This document shows positions 34,931 to 43,864 of a stretch of DNA of 64,000 nucleotides, piece after piece. The notes under the pieces are model-generated. The model saw only the letters and a list, made by a program, of their open reading frames with translations. It was not told the origin of the DNA and searched no databases. The stretch's first letter is position 1, and each line of letters opens with the position of its first letter. Both the position numbers and the translations under genes were made by a program. The DNA comes from Polynucleobacter sp. MWH-CaK5 (lineage in GTDB: Bacteria; Pseudomonadota; Gammaproteobacteria; Burkholderiales; Burkholderiaceae): the NCBI RefSeq assembly GCF_018687615.1, contig NZ_CP061299.1:1473433-1537432 (forward strand), written 5' to 3'.

Positions 34931-35889
34931 TAAGAACCTTTAGCCTTGACCATTTGATAAGCCACATTCAAAGCAGCCAACATGCTGCTTGAATCCGCCT
35001 GACCTTTTCCTGCAATGCTTAAAGCAGTGCCATGATCCACGGATGTGCGGATGATTGGCAACCCCAAGGTGACATTCACACCTTCACCAAATGTGGCAAA
35101 TTTAAATGGAGCCAAACCTTGATCGTGATACATGGCCAAAATCACATCGGCACTTTTTAACTTATCAGGACTGAAAATCGTATCGCCAGGGAATGGTCCT
35201 GAAACACGGTAATTTTTCTGCTTCATGCGCTCAATTGCTGGAGCAATCACATCCCTCTCCTCAAGCCCCATGTGACCAGACTCACCCGCATGAGGATTTA
35301 AGCCTGTGACATAAATCCTTGGATCTTGGATGCCAAATTTATTTTTAAGATCTTGCCAAACAATTTCAATTGTTTTTTCAATCAATTCGGCTGTGATTGA
35401 AGCAGATACCTTTTGCAAAGGAATGTGCGTGGTGGTCAGCGCTACCCTTAATTGATCCGGAAGAAGATTTGATTCAAAAATAGGTTTGCCGCAAAGCATC
35501 ATCACAACCAAGTCAGTGCTGCACTTCTCGGCCAAGTATTCAGTGTGGCCACTGAACTTAACACCCGAATCAGAAATAACGCTTTTTTGAACTGGGGCGG
35601 TGACCATAGCTTGGTACTCGCCATTCAAACAACCCTCTATTGCAACATCCAATGTTTTTAAAACATAGGGCGCATTCAAAACATTCAGCTGACCAGGCAC
35701 AACCGTTTCACCAAGCGCGCAATGCTTGAAGAACAACCTGTCATGGCTCTTAAGCCCAAGCAACGATTGATCAGCCACCAGGTGAATGCTGACATCAGGA
35801 TGTTGCGCTAAAAACTCCTGAGCAGCCTTTTGACTGATTTCTGGGCCAATGCCAGCCGGCTCGCCAGTGGTCAGAGCAATATGAATCAT
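34930..35889 (-). CDS. pdxA: 4-hydroxythreonine-4-phosphate dehydrogenase PdxA
   Basis: NAD-dependent oxidation step of the DXP-dependent vitamin B6 pathway. The 319-residue protein has TTGEPAGIGPEI at the N-terminus, FSGHTEYLAE (zinc and substrate His), GLNPHAGESGHMG and MYHDQGLAPFK, all diagnostic. It is 2 bp after surA and overlaps rsmA by 1 bp. Confidence 0.97.
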   Translation of the reverse strand: MIHIALTTGEPAGIGPEISQKAAQEFLAQHPDVSIHLVADQSLLGLKSHDRLFFKHCALGETVVPGQLNVLNAPYVLKTLDVAIEGCLNGEYQAMVTAPVQKSVISDSGVKFSGHTEYLAEKCSTDLVVMMLCGKPIFESNLLPDQLRVALTTTHIPLQKVSASITAELIEKTIEIVWQDLKNKFGIQDPRIYVTGLNPHAGESGHMGLEERDVIAPAIERMKQKNYRVSGPFPGDTIFSPDKLKSADVILAMYHDQGLAPFKFATFGEGVNVTLGLPIIRTSVDHGTALSIAGKGQADSSSMLAALNVAYQMVKAKGS

Positions 35890-35891
35890 CG

Positions 35892-37214
35892 TTAATTAGA
35901 TTGGCGGATTTCTACAGTGGCCGCATCTCTGATTTGACGAATCCAGTCTTGGTAGGCTTGATCCAACTTCTTCTCTCTGATGGCAGCTCTGGCGTAATCA
36001 CGCTGCTTATCAGCCGATAGTTGAGCTTGACGTCTTTCAACCACTTGAATCAAATGCCAACCAAATTCAGTTCTCACTGGATCACTGACTTCATTGATAT
36101 TTAATTGGTTCATGGCCTGCTCAAATTCTGGCACCAATTCACCAGGAGACATCCAACCCAAATTGCCACCGTTTGGCGCAGAACCATCTTCTGAATGCTT
36201 CTTGGCCAACAGTGAAAAATCAGATGCCTTCACTTTGATTTGGTCTTTAAAACCATTTAATCGACGCTGAGCTTCAAGGTCTGTCACACCAGGACGATGT
36301 CTCAAAAGAATATGTCGAGCCTGAGTTTGCGTCACAACAATGTTTTGAGCATTTGCTGATAAGGCGCCTTTTCTATCAAGCACTTTGATGATGTGAAAAC
36401 CAGCGCCACTTTGCAAAATACGAGGAATCATTTGATTGGCTCCAATGCCCTGAGCGCCATCCACAAACAATTGCGGCAAACGATCCAAGGTTCTATAACC
36501 AAGATCTTCAACTCGAATACCTGATCCTGGCAGTGCAATCTTTTTGCCATAAGCTAAAAAGTCTTTTTCAGCACTTGCTTGCTTTAAAACATCTTCGGCT
36601 TTATTTTTTGCCGCAGCTATCTCAGACTCGCTGGCATTGGCTGGCAAAGCAACCACCAACTGGGCAAGATAAATTTCATCATTACCCGCCTGCAATACTT
36701 TGCCTCTATTTTTTTCAGAAATGTAGCTATCAATTTCGCTTTCACTGACTTGCACACGCGCATCGACTTCACGTTCACGTAATCTTGCCGCTTGTACTTC
36801 TTTGCGAATTTCTTCTTTGTACTTATTAAAGCTCGTGCCCTCTTTTTCAATCTTGAGCTTTAGTTCTGTAACTGATAATTTACTTTGCGCTGCGATGTTG
36901 CCAAGAATTCTGTCTAAATCTTTATCGCTGACTTTAATTCCAGCTTCTTTTGCTAAGTTTTGTTGAATACGATCAGAAATCAAACGCTCTAAAACTTGCG
37001 CCCTTAAATCATCTGCAGGAGGCAATGCTCTATTGGCAGCTTTGAATTGTTTTTCAATCTGGGCGATTCTGTTTTCAAGCTCCAACTTGGTTACCAGGCT
37101 TGTATCAACGACTGCAATCACCTCATCGATGGATCTATTTTTATTTTGCGCTAAAGGCATCTCACTGAAGAGCATCAAAGCAATTGCACTGAAAACAATA
37201 TTAGCTAGCTTCAT
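35892..37214 (-). CDS. surA: periplasmic chaperone and peptidyl-prolyl isomerase SurA
   Basis: Escorts outer-membrane proteins, including LptD, through the periplasm. The 440-residue protein has a signal peptide (MKLANIVFSAIALMLFSEMPLAQ), a SurA N-domain (VLERLISDRIQQNLAKEAGI) and two parvulin regions; the second (QARHILLRHRPG to VRTEFGWHLIQVVERR) is the well-conserved one. Its ATG overlaps the lptD stop by 4 bp, tying chaperone and client. Confidence 0.95.
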   Translation of the reverse strand: MKLANIVFSAIALMLFSEMPLAQNKNRSIDEVIAVVDTSLVTKLELENRIAQIEKQFKAANRALPPADDLRAQVLERLISDRIQQNLAKEAGIKVSDKDLDRILGNIAAQSKLSVTELKLKIEKEGTSFNKYKEEIRKEVQAARLREREVDARVQVSESEIDSYISEKNRGKVLQAGNDEIYLAQLVVALPANASESEIAAAKNKAEDVLKQASAEKDFLAYGKKIALPGSGIRVEDLGYRTLDRLPQLFVDGAQGIGANQMIPRILQSGAGFHIIKVLDRKGALSANAQNIVVTQTQARHILLRHRPGVTDLEAQRRLNGFKDQIKVKASDFSLLAKKHSEDGSAPNGGNLGWMSPGELVPEFEQAMNQLNINEVSDPVRTEFGWHLIQVVERRQAQLSADKQRDYARAAIREKKLDQAYQDWIRQIRDAATVEIRQSN

Positions 37215-39562
37215 TCGTAACTTTCAAATGGTGATATTGGTGCTGGATTAGGGCTGATGGGCTCATATCCAGGTATATTAAAACGAATTAAGTTAATAGG
37301 GTTACTGCCCAAACCAGTGAAGCCCTTAAAGTCAATCTGCATATAAATTTCAGAAGTCGACAACACAGATGTGTTTTGATAGTGACGGTGAACCACTCTG
37401 ACCACCCAGCAATCGGCATCGTATTCAAGACCGGCCACTCGATTCAATACCTGATTAGAAATTAAGTCGAAGTTGTAGCGTGCAATACCGTACCACTGAC
37501 GTGTGATGGGCCATTGCCCTGAAAGCTCATACTGGTCTGAAGTTGCTTTGGCATCAGCAGGGTTAATCACTCTCTTATAGCTGGCATTTAATAATTTTCT
37601 TAATTCAGGTCGATAGCTGGCTGTCACGCTTTGCTGAACTAATTTAGATATTTGCTCGTTGTACTGAATCACACCATCAAGGTTAAAGTTACCCACCAAG
37701 CGAGTGGAGAGACCTGCCAATAGATCGGATCTCTTTATAGGAGTCTGTTCGGTGGTCAAGCCAACGCGCTGACCTTCCATATCAATACGTTGAGCAATGG
37801 TGGCACGTAAACGTTCAATACCTGTGTCAGCATCTAAAACTCGTGAAGTAATACCAAAGGTTACTTTGTTGTTATCGGCGATACGGTCATTACCAGCAAA
37901 AGAATTTTCACTAAAAATCTGAGAGATTCCAAAACCAGCATCAGCGGTATCAAATAAAGGTAAATCGTTTTGATAACGGTATGGTGTGTAAACATAAAAA
38001 GCTCTTGGCTCAAGAGTCATCAATATATTTCTACTGAACAATGTATTTAACTCAAGAGCATCACGCTCAAGGATCAAACCTGAATCCAAGCTGAATGTTG
38101 GTAAAGTGATATTTTTATTTAAATCAGCTTGACCAGGAAAAGGATCCACTGAATATTGCGTTGTTCTTAAAGATACCTTTGGAGTCAGGTAATACCCAGG
38201 CGTCATGAATGGACGAGCAACCGATGTGGTTGCATAAGCACGATTACCTTCTTTAAAGGTTCTACTAGAGTTAACTAAACCTTTGTATGTGAACTTGGTA
38301 GCATCTGTTTCAACAGTGACATTCAAACCACTCCAATTATTTCTGACATATTTAGCATTGACTTGTGGCTCTCGCTCATATGGCAGAAGTACTTGATAAG
38401 CAGGGTTTGGATCTGGCTGTAAAGTTTGGAACTTTTGTACTCTGGTCAAAATATTCCAGCCAGCATAGCCATACCTTGCGCCAACTTCTTGGTTGAACTG
38501 GCGATTGACCACACCATTCAAGCTCTTACCCAGATCATCAACATACAAGTCATCCGATACCTTGCTGTAATCAGCGTACCCCTGAAGACCATTCGCAATA
38601 TTTTGAGTGTGCTTTAAACCAAAGGCCCAACGATTTTTGCCATAAGCAGCATCATCCAAAGCTTCAGCAGTGACCACACCCGTGTAATTTCTATCCAAGT
38701 AACGATATTCAACACCCAACTGCTCACCACGCCCCTCAAGGTAGCGGGGGAACAAAGTCATGTCTCGATTAGGTGCCAAATTGATATAGTAAGGAACAGT
38801 GATATCCCAACCTTTAACCCCGCCACGACTGGCACGACCGTACGTTGGAGATAAGAATCCTGAACGACGCCCAGAGCCAGTAGGCAATGAAAAGATCGGC
38901 GTATACAAAATAGGTACTTCGAAGAAATGAAGAACGGCATTAGTTCCGACCGCTGTTTGAGTATCTTGCTCTACATCCATTCGACTGGCCGTCAAATACC
39001 AATCTAAATTTTCTGGGCGGCAAGTGCTGTACGTTAACTTTTCAAATTCAATTTCATTGTCTTCTTTGAACTCAACTCGGCGAGCCTTACCGCCACCGCC
39101 AATATCTCTAAGTTCATAGTCAGGCTCATCCATCCAGCCCTCTTGAGCATCAACCTTGATTTTTGCTTTGGGACCTTTGAAAGAAGTGGAGTCTTTTAAT
39201 AAGGTTGCATGGCCATCAACATCTGCAATATCGGTATCAGGGTCATAAGTGATGACATCGCCCTTGATCACCGTGCGATTTCTTCTGATCACCGCATCGC
39301 CCTCTAGGCGCATTTGACGATCCATGACTCCGTCCAATTTCTTGGATGAAGTAAAAGTCGGTGCCACATCATCAGGAACAACGGGTCTTACCAATAACTG
39401 GTCTGCTAACTTCAGTTTTAGCGGATCTTCCTTGGGCAAAACATCTTGGGCAAAACCCATTGATGCCAGAGAAAAAGAAGCACAAAAACCTCCCACTTTA
39501 AGAAGTGATGGGAGTCGTTTGATATCGAGAATAAAGCTCGGAACGATAAAAGTTTTAGGCAT
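37211..39562 (-). CDS. lptD: LPS-assembly outer-membrane protein LptD
   Basis: Outer-membrane beta-barrel that inserts LPS in the outer leaflet with LptE. The 783-residue protein has a signal sequence ending near ASMGFAQ (about 33-39), an OstA/LptA-like jelly-roll domain (GDAVIRRNRTVIKGDVITYD, YSTCRPENLDWYL) and a long barrel. Cysteines in STCRPE and in YDADCWVVRV may form the inter-domain disulfide. It is the first gene of lptD-surA-pdxA-rsmA and is divergent from amgK with only 30 bp between start codons. Confidence 0.96.
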   Translation of the reverse strand: MPKTFIVPSFILDIKRLPSLLKVGGFCASFSLASMGFAQDVLPKEDPLKLKLADQLLVRPVVPDDVAPTFTSSKKLDGVMDRQMRLEGDAVIRRNRTVIKGDVITYDPDTDIADVDGHATLLKDSTSFKGPKAKIKVDAQEGWMDEPDYELRDIGGGGKARRVEFKEDNEIEFEKLTYSTCRPENLDWYLTASRMDVEQDTQTAVGTNAVLHFFEVPILYTPIFSLPTGSGRRSGFLSPTYGRASRGGVKGWDITVPYYINLAPNRDMTLFPRYLEGRGEQLGVEYRYLDRNYTGVVTAEALDDAAYGKNRWAFGLKHTQNIANGLQGYADYSKVSDDLYVDDLGKSLNGVVNRQFNQEVGARYGYAGWNILTRVQKFQTLQPDPNPAYQVLLPYEREPQVNAKYVRNNWSGLNVTVETDATKFTYKGLVNSSRTFKEGNRAYATTSVARPFMTPGYYLTPKVSLRTTQYSVDPFPGQADLNKNITLPTFSLDSGLILERDALELNTLFSRNILMTLEPRAFYVYTPYRYQNDLPLFDTADAGFGISQIFSENSFAGNDRIADNNKVTFGITSRVLDADTGIERLRATIAQRIDMEGQRVGLTTEQTPIKRSDLLAGLSTRLVGNFNLDGVIQYNEQISKLVQQSVTASYRPELRKLLNASYKRVINPADAKATSDQYELSGQWPITRQWYGIARYNFDLISNQVLNRVAGLEYDADCWVVRVVHRHYQNTSVLSTSEIYMQIDFKGFTGLGSNPINLIRFNIPGYEPISPNPAPISPFESYE

Positions 39563-39592
39563 ATGACTTAAGTGCTTTTATTATACGAACCC

Positions 39593-40618
39593 ATGAACCC
39601 TGATATCCGCTTATCTCAATTAAATTCTTGGTTGGCTAATTTGGCAAGCAAGTGGTCACTAACTCCTGAAAGCTTGGCGCCCGCATCAAGCGACGCCAGT
39701 TTTAGGCGTTATTTCAGGGTCACAGGCAATAAAAATGGGGCTCATCAGAGTTTTATCGTGATGGACGCCCCGCCAGCAACCGAGGACACCAAGCCTTTTA
39801 TCGCTATTTCTGAGCTTTTTGCCCAAGCCAAACTCAATGTGCCATTGGTTCTTGAACAAGACACTGATCAAGGATTTTTGCTTTTAAGTGATTTGGGCAA
39901 TGAAACCTATCTATCAGCGCTCAATCCGGTCTCTGCCCCAAAGCTCTATGAAGATGCCAATTCAGCCCTGATTCAACTGCAATTGGCCAGCAAACCAGGC
40001 ATTCTTCCTGAGTACAACAAAGAGCTGCTGAGTCGTGAGCTGAATCTATTTACCGAGTGGTATTTGGGTAAACACCTCAATTTAGAGCTGAATTCAAAAC
40101 AAAGCGCCGATTTGGCCCATATTTTTGAGCTAATTCTAGAAAATAACCTCTCCCAAGCGCAGGTATACGTTCACCGAGATTTTCACAGTAGAAATCTGAT
40201 GGTGATTGGTGAAAACAATCCAGGGATTTTGGATTTCCAAGATGCGGTCTACGGTCCCATCACTTACGATTTGGCCTCTTTGTATCGTGATGCCTACATT
40301 GAATGGGAAGAGCCTGAGCAAATGGACTGGCTGATCCGCTATTGGGACAAGGCCCGCAAAGCTGGATTGCCAGTACCCCAAGAGTTTGGCGACTTCTATC
40401 GTGATTTCGAATGGATGGGCCTACAAAGACATTTAAAAGTTTTAGGTATCTTTGCTCGCCTTTATCACCGTGACGGCAAGGATGGCTATTTAAAAGATAT
40501 TCCTTTGGTTTTCAAATACACTAGAAAAGTGGCTGAAAGATACATTGCCCTTAAACCCCTTCTACAGCTTTTAGACACCATCGAAGGCATTGACCGCCCA
40601 GACGGATTAACTTTTTAA
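39593..40618 (+). CDS. amgK: N-acetylmuramate/N-acetylglucosamine kinase AmgK (aminoglycoside phosphotransferase fold)
   Basis: Phosphorylates MurNAc (and GlcNAc) at C1 in peptidoglycan recycling. I start at the ATG at 39593 (MNPDIRLSQLNSW, 341 aa); a GTG at 39572 also opens the frame and neither has a clear ribosome site. Kinase motifs include FIVMDAPPA, the catalytic loop YVHRDFHSRNLMV and ILDFQDAVYGP. It is translationally coupled to murU (TAATG). The amgK-murU pair next to lptD is the arrangement known from Pseudomonas putida, which supports the assignment. Confidence 0.88.
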   Translation: MNPDIRLSQLNSWLANLASKWSLTPESLAPASSDASFRRYFRVTGNKNGAHQSFIVMDAPPATEDTKPFIAISELFAQAKLNVPLVLEQDTDQGFLLLSDLGNETYLSALNPVSAPKLYEDANSALIQLQLASKPGILPEYNKELLSRELNLFTEWYLGKHLNLELNSKQSADLAHIFELILENNLSQAQVYVHRDFHSRNLMVIGENNPGILDFQDAVYGPITYDLASLYRDAYIEWEEPEQMDWLIRYWDKARKAGLPVPQEFGDFYRDFEWMGLQRHLKVLGIFARLYHRDGKDGYLKDIPLVFKYTRKVAERYIALKPLLQLLDTIEGIDRPDGLTF

Positions 40619-41322
40619 TGACCAATCTCTCCCCTATTCCTTGCATGGTATTGGCCGCAGGCCGAGGGGAAAGAATGCGTCCACTGACTGACCACACCCC
40701 GAAGCCATTATTAGAAGTTCAAGGTAAAAAACTGATTGACTGGCACATGGACGGTCTCTTGAAGAATGGCTTTACTCAAGTGGTTGTCAATCATGCTTGG
40801 TTAGGCGAACAAGTGGTCGCGCATGTATCTCAATTTAAGAGCACAGCATTCGATGTGCAATGCTCTAAAGAACTAACGGCTTTAGAAACTGCCGGCGGAT
40901 TGCGCCAAGGCATGAGCTTGATGAAATTGGATGATTACTTTTTTGCCATCAATGGCGATGTGTTTTGTCCAAGCTTTCCCTTCGAAAGAATTCAAAACAT
41001 TGTTCAACAATTGCGAGTTGATCACCCAACAAGCCTGGCTTATCTTTTTTTAGTTCAGAATCCGGATCACAACCCTCAAGGAGATTTTCAACTAGAGGGC
41101 CTCTTGGTTAAAGACAAGGATGTAAAAGGCTCAAGCCTCACCTTTTCAGGGGCGGGTATCTACCATCAAGATTTGTTTAAAAGTATTAAGATAGGGGAAA
41201 TTGCCAAGCTTGCTCCAATCCTCAGACAGGCCATGAGTGAGAATCGAGTATTAGGTGAAGCACTGAGCGTCCCATGGGTGGATGTTGGAACTCCCGAAAG
41301 ATTGGCTGAGCTGAATAAATAA
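40618..41322 (+). CDS. murU: N-acetylmuramate 1-phosphate uridylyltransferase MurU
   Basis: Makes UDP-MurNAc from MurNAc-1-phosphate and UTP, feeding recycled MurNAc straight back into wall synthesis. The 234-residue protein has the nucleotidyltransferase start VLAAGRGERMRPLTDHTPKP (12-31), FAINGDVFCP and SGAGIYHQDLF. It overlaps the end of amgK by one base. Without amgK beside it, it would be called a mannose-1-phosphate guanylyltransferase-like protein. Confidence 0.88.
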   Translation: MTNLSPIPCMVLAAGRGERMRPLTDHTPKPLLEVQGKKLIDWHMDGLLKNGFTQVVVNHAWLGEQVVAHVSQFKSTAFDVQCSKELTALETAGGLRQGMSLMKLDDYFFAINGDVFCPSFPFERIQNIVQQLRVDHPTSLAYLFLVQNPDHNPQGDFQLEGLLVKDKDVKGSSLTFSGAGIYHQDLFKSIKIGEIAKLAPILRQAMSENRVLGEALSVPWVDVGTPERLAELNK

Positions 41323-41324
41323 CC

Positions 41325-42689
41325 ATGACAACAATGAATAACTTCCCCAAAGATATCTACGCCAATCGAAGAGCGCGGTTGGCAGAAATCATGCTGAGGA
41401 AAAGTGATGGTGGCGTCTTAGTTTTAGAAACAGCCCCCGAGCATTTTAGAAATCGAGACAGTGACTTTGCCTATCGTCATGATTCTGATTTTTACTACCT
41501 GACTGGATTCACAGAACCAGGCGCCACATTGGTGATGATGGTTGATAAGAAATCAAGCAAGTCGATTCTTTTTTGTCGCCCCAAAGATTTAGAACGTGAG
41601 ATTTGGGATGGCTGGCGTTTAGGTCCTGAGGCGGCCCCAGCTGAACTCGGCGTTGATCAAGCATTTGCGCAAAATGAATTAGATAACTTGATGCCTGACT
41701 TTTTGGCTGATCAACCAGCGATTTATGCAAGACTCGGCAGCGAAGGTCCATTACAAAATCAACTCAAGAGTTGGTTACAAAAAGTCAGAGGCATGTCACG
41801 TTCTGGCGCAAGCACGCCCAATAGAATTGAAGATGTTGAAGCGATGATTCATGAAATGCGTCTATTCAAAGATGCTCATGAAATAAATATCATGCGCGCC
41901 TCTGGCAAGATCGCCGCAGACGGCCATATCAGTGCCATGAAAGCCTCTAAGCCTGGTCTTCGTGAATACCACCTAGAAGCATCACTTCTATATGCATTCA
42001 GAAATGCAGGCGCACAAAGCGTTGCTTACAACAGCATTGTTGCAGGCGGTGCTAATGCCTGTGTGCTTCACCATCGCGCTGGCAATACTGAACTAAAAGA
42101 TGGTGATTTATGTTTGATTGATGCTGGTTGCGAACTGGACGGTTATGCCTCAGACATCACGCGCACATTTCCCGTGAACGGCAAATACTCCGGGGCTCAA
42201 CGAGCCATTTATGACATCGTATTGGCCGCTCAAGAAGCATCGATTGCAGTCACCAAGGTCGGCTTTGATTTTCAAGCACCTCACGATGCCGCTCTAAAAG
42301 TTCTCACCCAAGGTTTGCTTGATTTAAATCTGCTTGATAAAAAAATAATTGGTGGACTTGATAACGCACTAGAAACAAAAGCCTACCAACGCTTCTACAT
42401 GCACAGAACCAGTCACTGGTTAGGCATGGATGTTCATGATGTCGGCAACTACAGAGAGCCCGGCAGTTCAACAGAACCAAAAGCTTGGCGCTCACTCAAG
42501 CCAAACATGGTTTTAACCATCGAGCCAGGGCTTTATATCCGCAAAGCAGATGATGTCGATCCACGCTATTGGGACATTGGTATTCGCATTGAAGATGATG
42601 CATTAGTGACCAATGGCGAGTGTGAACTGATGAGTCGTGACGTACCAGTCAAAGCAGATGAGATTGAGTACTTAATGAAGCAATCATGA
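41325..42689 (+). CDS. pepP: Xaa-Pro aminopeptidase PepP
   Basis: Metallo-aminopeptidase removing N-terminal residues before proline. The 454-residue protein has the AMP-N domain (NRRARLAEIMLRKSDGG to SDFYYLTGFTEPGA) and the pita-bread domain with metal ligands in LIDAGCELDGYASDITRTFP (two Asp), HRTSHWLGMDVHDVG, LTIEPGLYI and IRIEDDALV. It starts 2 bp after murU and overlaps the next monooxygenase gene by 4 bp, a pairing typical of proteobacterial ubiquinone loci. Confidence 0.95.
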   Translation: MTTMNNFPKDIYANRRARLAEIMLRKSDGGVLVLETAPEHFRNRDSDFAYRHDSDFYYLTGFTEPGATLVMMVDKKSSKSILFCRPKDLEREIWDGWRLGPEAAPAELGVDQAFAQNELDNLMPDFLADQPAIYARLGSEGPLQNQLKSWLQKVRGMSRSGASTPNRIEDVEAMIHEMRLFKDAHEINIMRASGKIAADGHISAMKASKPGLREYHLEASLLYAFRNAGAQSVAYNSIVAGGANACVLHHRAGNTELKDGDLCLIDAGCELDGYASDITRTFPVNGKYSGAQRAIYDIVLAAQEASIAVTKVGFDFQAPHDAALKVLTQGLLDLNLLDKKIIGGLDNALETKAYQRFYMHRTSHWLGMDVHDVGNYREPGSSTEPKAWRSLKPNMVLTIEPGLYIRKADDVDPRYWDIGIRIEDDALVTNGECELMSRDVPVKADEIEYLMKQS

Positions 42690-43804
42690 AAAAAATTGCC
42701 ATCATAGGCGCCGGCCCTGTGGGTTTAGCATGTGCCAATTGGATATTGAGCAAACAACCCGATGCGCACTTGCATCTATTTGACCGCCTGCCAGAAGCTG
42801 ATGACTCAATTCAGCAAGGTGATAGTCGCGGTATTGCAGTTTCACAAGGCAGTCATTTGCTCCTCAAAACAATCAATGCTTGGCCAACACCGTCTCCTGC
42901 TATTCACACCATTCATATCTCTCACAGAGGCCACTTTGGTAAAGCCATTGTGAAAAGAGAAGAGCTTCAACAAGACGCTCTGGGTCACATTGTTCGTTAT
43001 GCCGACATTCACTTGACTCTGAGACAAGCTTTGAAAAAAATAGCAGGTCAATCACCCAACTTTCAATGGCATTTCAATCAAGCCAATGATCAATTGAATC
43101 TTGATCAACTTGGTGATGTGATTGTTCATGCTGAAGGCGGTCTTTTCAAACAACAAGACTGGCAAGAGATTTATCGCGACTATCAACAAAGCGCGATTGT
43201 TGGCTGGGTTAAAACCAATCAACTCAACCAACACATGGCTTGGGAAAGATTCACAGATGAAGGGCCGCTTGCTTTGCTGCCAAACCATCAAGGCCCTGAA
43301 TACCTTAATTTGGTTTGGTGCGGCAGTCCTGCCTCCACCGAGCGACGCCTGCAACTTGATAAAGACACTTTCATCAAAGAACTACAAGAGGCATTCGGAT
43401 CTCGCGCCGGCACATTCATCGATGCTGCTGAACTAAGAAGTTATCAACTGGGTTTAAATGCCAGAAAAAAGATAGTTGATAAAAATGAAGTGTGGATTGG
43501 TAATGCAGCACAAACGATGCACCCGGTGGCTGGCCAAGGACTTAATTTAGGCTTGCGAGATGCCCATACTTTGGCGGATGTGCTGTGTGATGAAAATGAT
43601 GATCATCGAGCACTTGAAAAATACGAACAACTTCGTAAAAAAGATCGAAAAGCCACGATTGGCACCACCGACTTTTTAGCCAGAGTTTTTACCTCAAAGT
43701 TAAAGCCAGTCATCTGGGGAAGAGGCATTGCACTGTCCAGCCTTCAGCTACTCAGCCCCCTCAAACAAGGCATCACCAGACAAATGATGTTTGGTCAGCG
43801 CTAA
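42686..43804 (+). CDS. FAD-dependent monooxygenase, UbiH/COQ6 family
   Basis: Probable flavin hydroxylase of ubiquinone synthesis (372 aa). The N-terminal dinucleotide motif is IIGAGPVGLACANW (5-18), and the C-terminal FAD motif is WIGNAAQTMHPVAGQGLNLGLRDAHTLA. The middle DG motif, normally G-A-D-G, reads VIVHAEGGLF instead, which may alter NAD(P)H or FAD contact or simply mark this lineage. The pepP-ubiH order matches other proteobacteria. Which ring position it hydroxylates cannot be read. Confidence 0.88.
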   Translation: MKKIAIIGAGPVGLACANWILSKQPDAHLHLFDRLPEADDSIQQGDSRGIAVSQGSHLLLKTINAWPTPSPAIHTIHISHRGHFGKAIVKREELQQDALGHIVRYADIHLTLRQALKKIAGQSPNFQWHFNQANDQLNLDQLGDVIVHAEGGLFKQQDWQEIYRDYQQSAIVGWVKTNQLNQHMAWERFTDEGPLALLPNHQGPEYLNLVWCGSPASTERRLQLDKDTFIKELQEAFGSRAGTFIDAAELRSYQLGLNARKKIVDKNEVWIGNAAQTMHPVAGQGLNLGLRDAHTLADVLCDENDDHRALEKYEQLRKKDRKATIGTTDFLARVFTSKLKPVIWGRGIALSSLQLLSPLKQGITRQMMFGQR

Positions 43805-43815
43805 AGCACCAATCT

Positions 43816-43830
43816 GCCTAAAATTTAGGC
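43816..43830. promoter_or_regulatory. candidate Fis-binding palindrome before dusB-fis
   Basis: GCCTAAAATTTAGGC, the core of a 17-nt palindrome (43815-43831), fits the Fis core pattern GNNNAWWWWWTNNNC at every fixed position. It lies 35 bp before the dusB ATG. A second short palindrome, GTCAG-T-CTGAC (43835-43845), follows. Fis represses its own dusB-fis operon in E. coli, so an autoregulatory site here is plausible. Confidence 0.5.
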
Positions 43831-43864
43831 AAAAGTCAGTCTGACATGTTAGAGTGGCGTCCTG

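Noticed and set aside
39563..39592. Promoter with leaderless mRNA for amgK
   Set aside because: A TATACG hexamer lies just before the ATG, but no -35 at suitable spacing is present, so the evidence is too weak.
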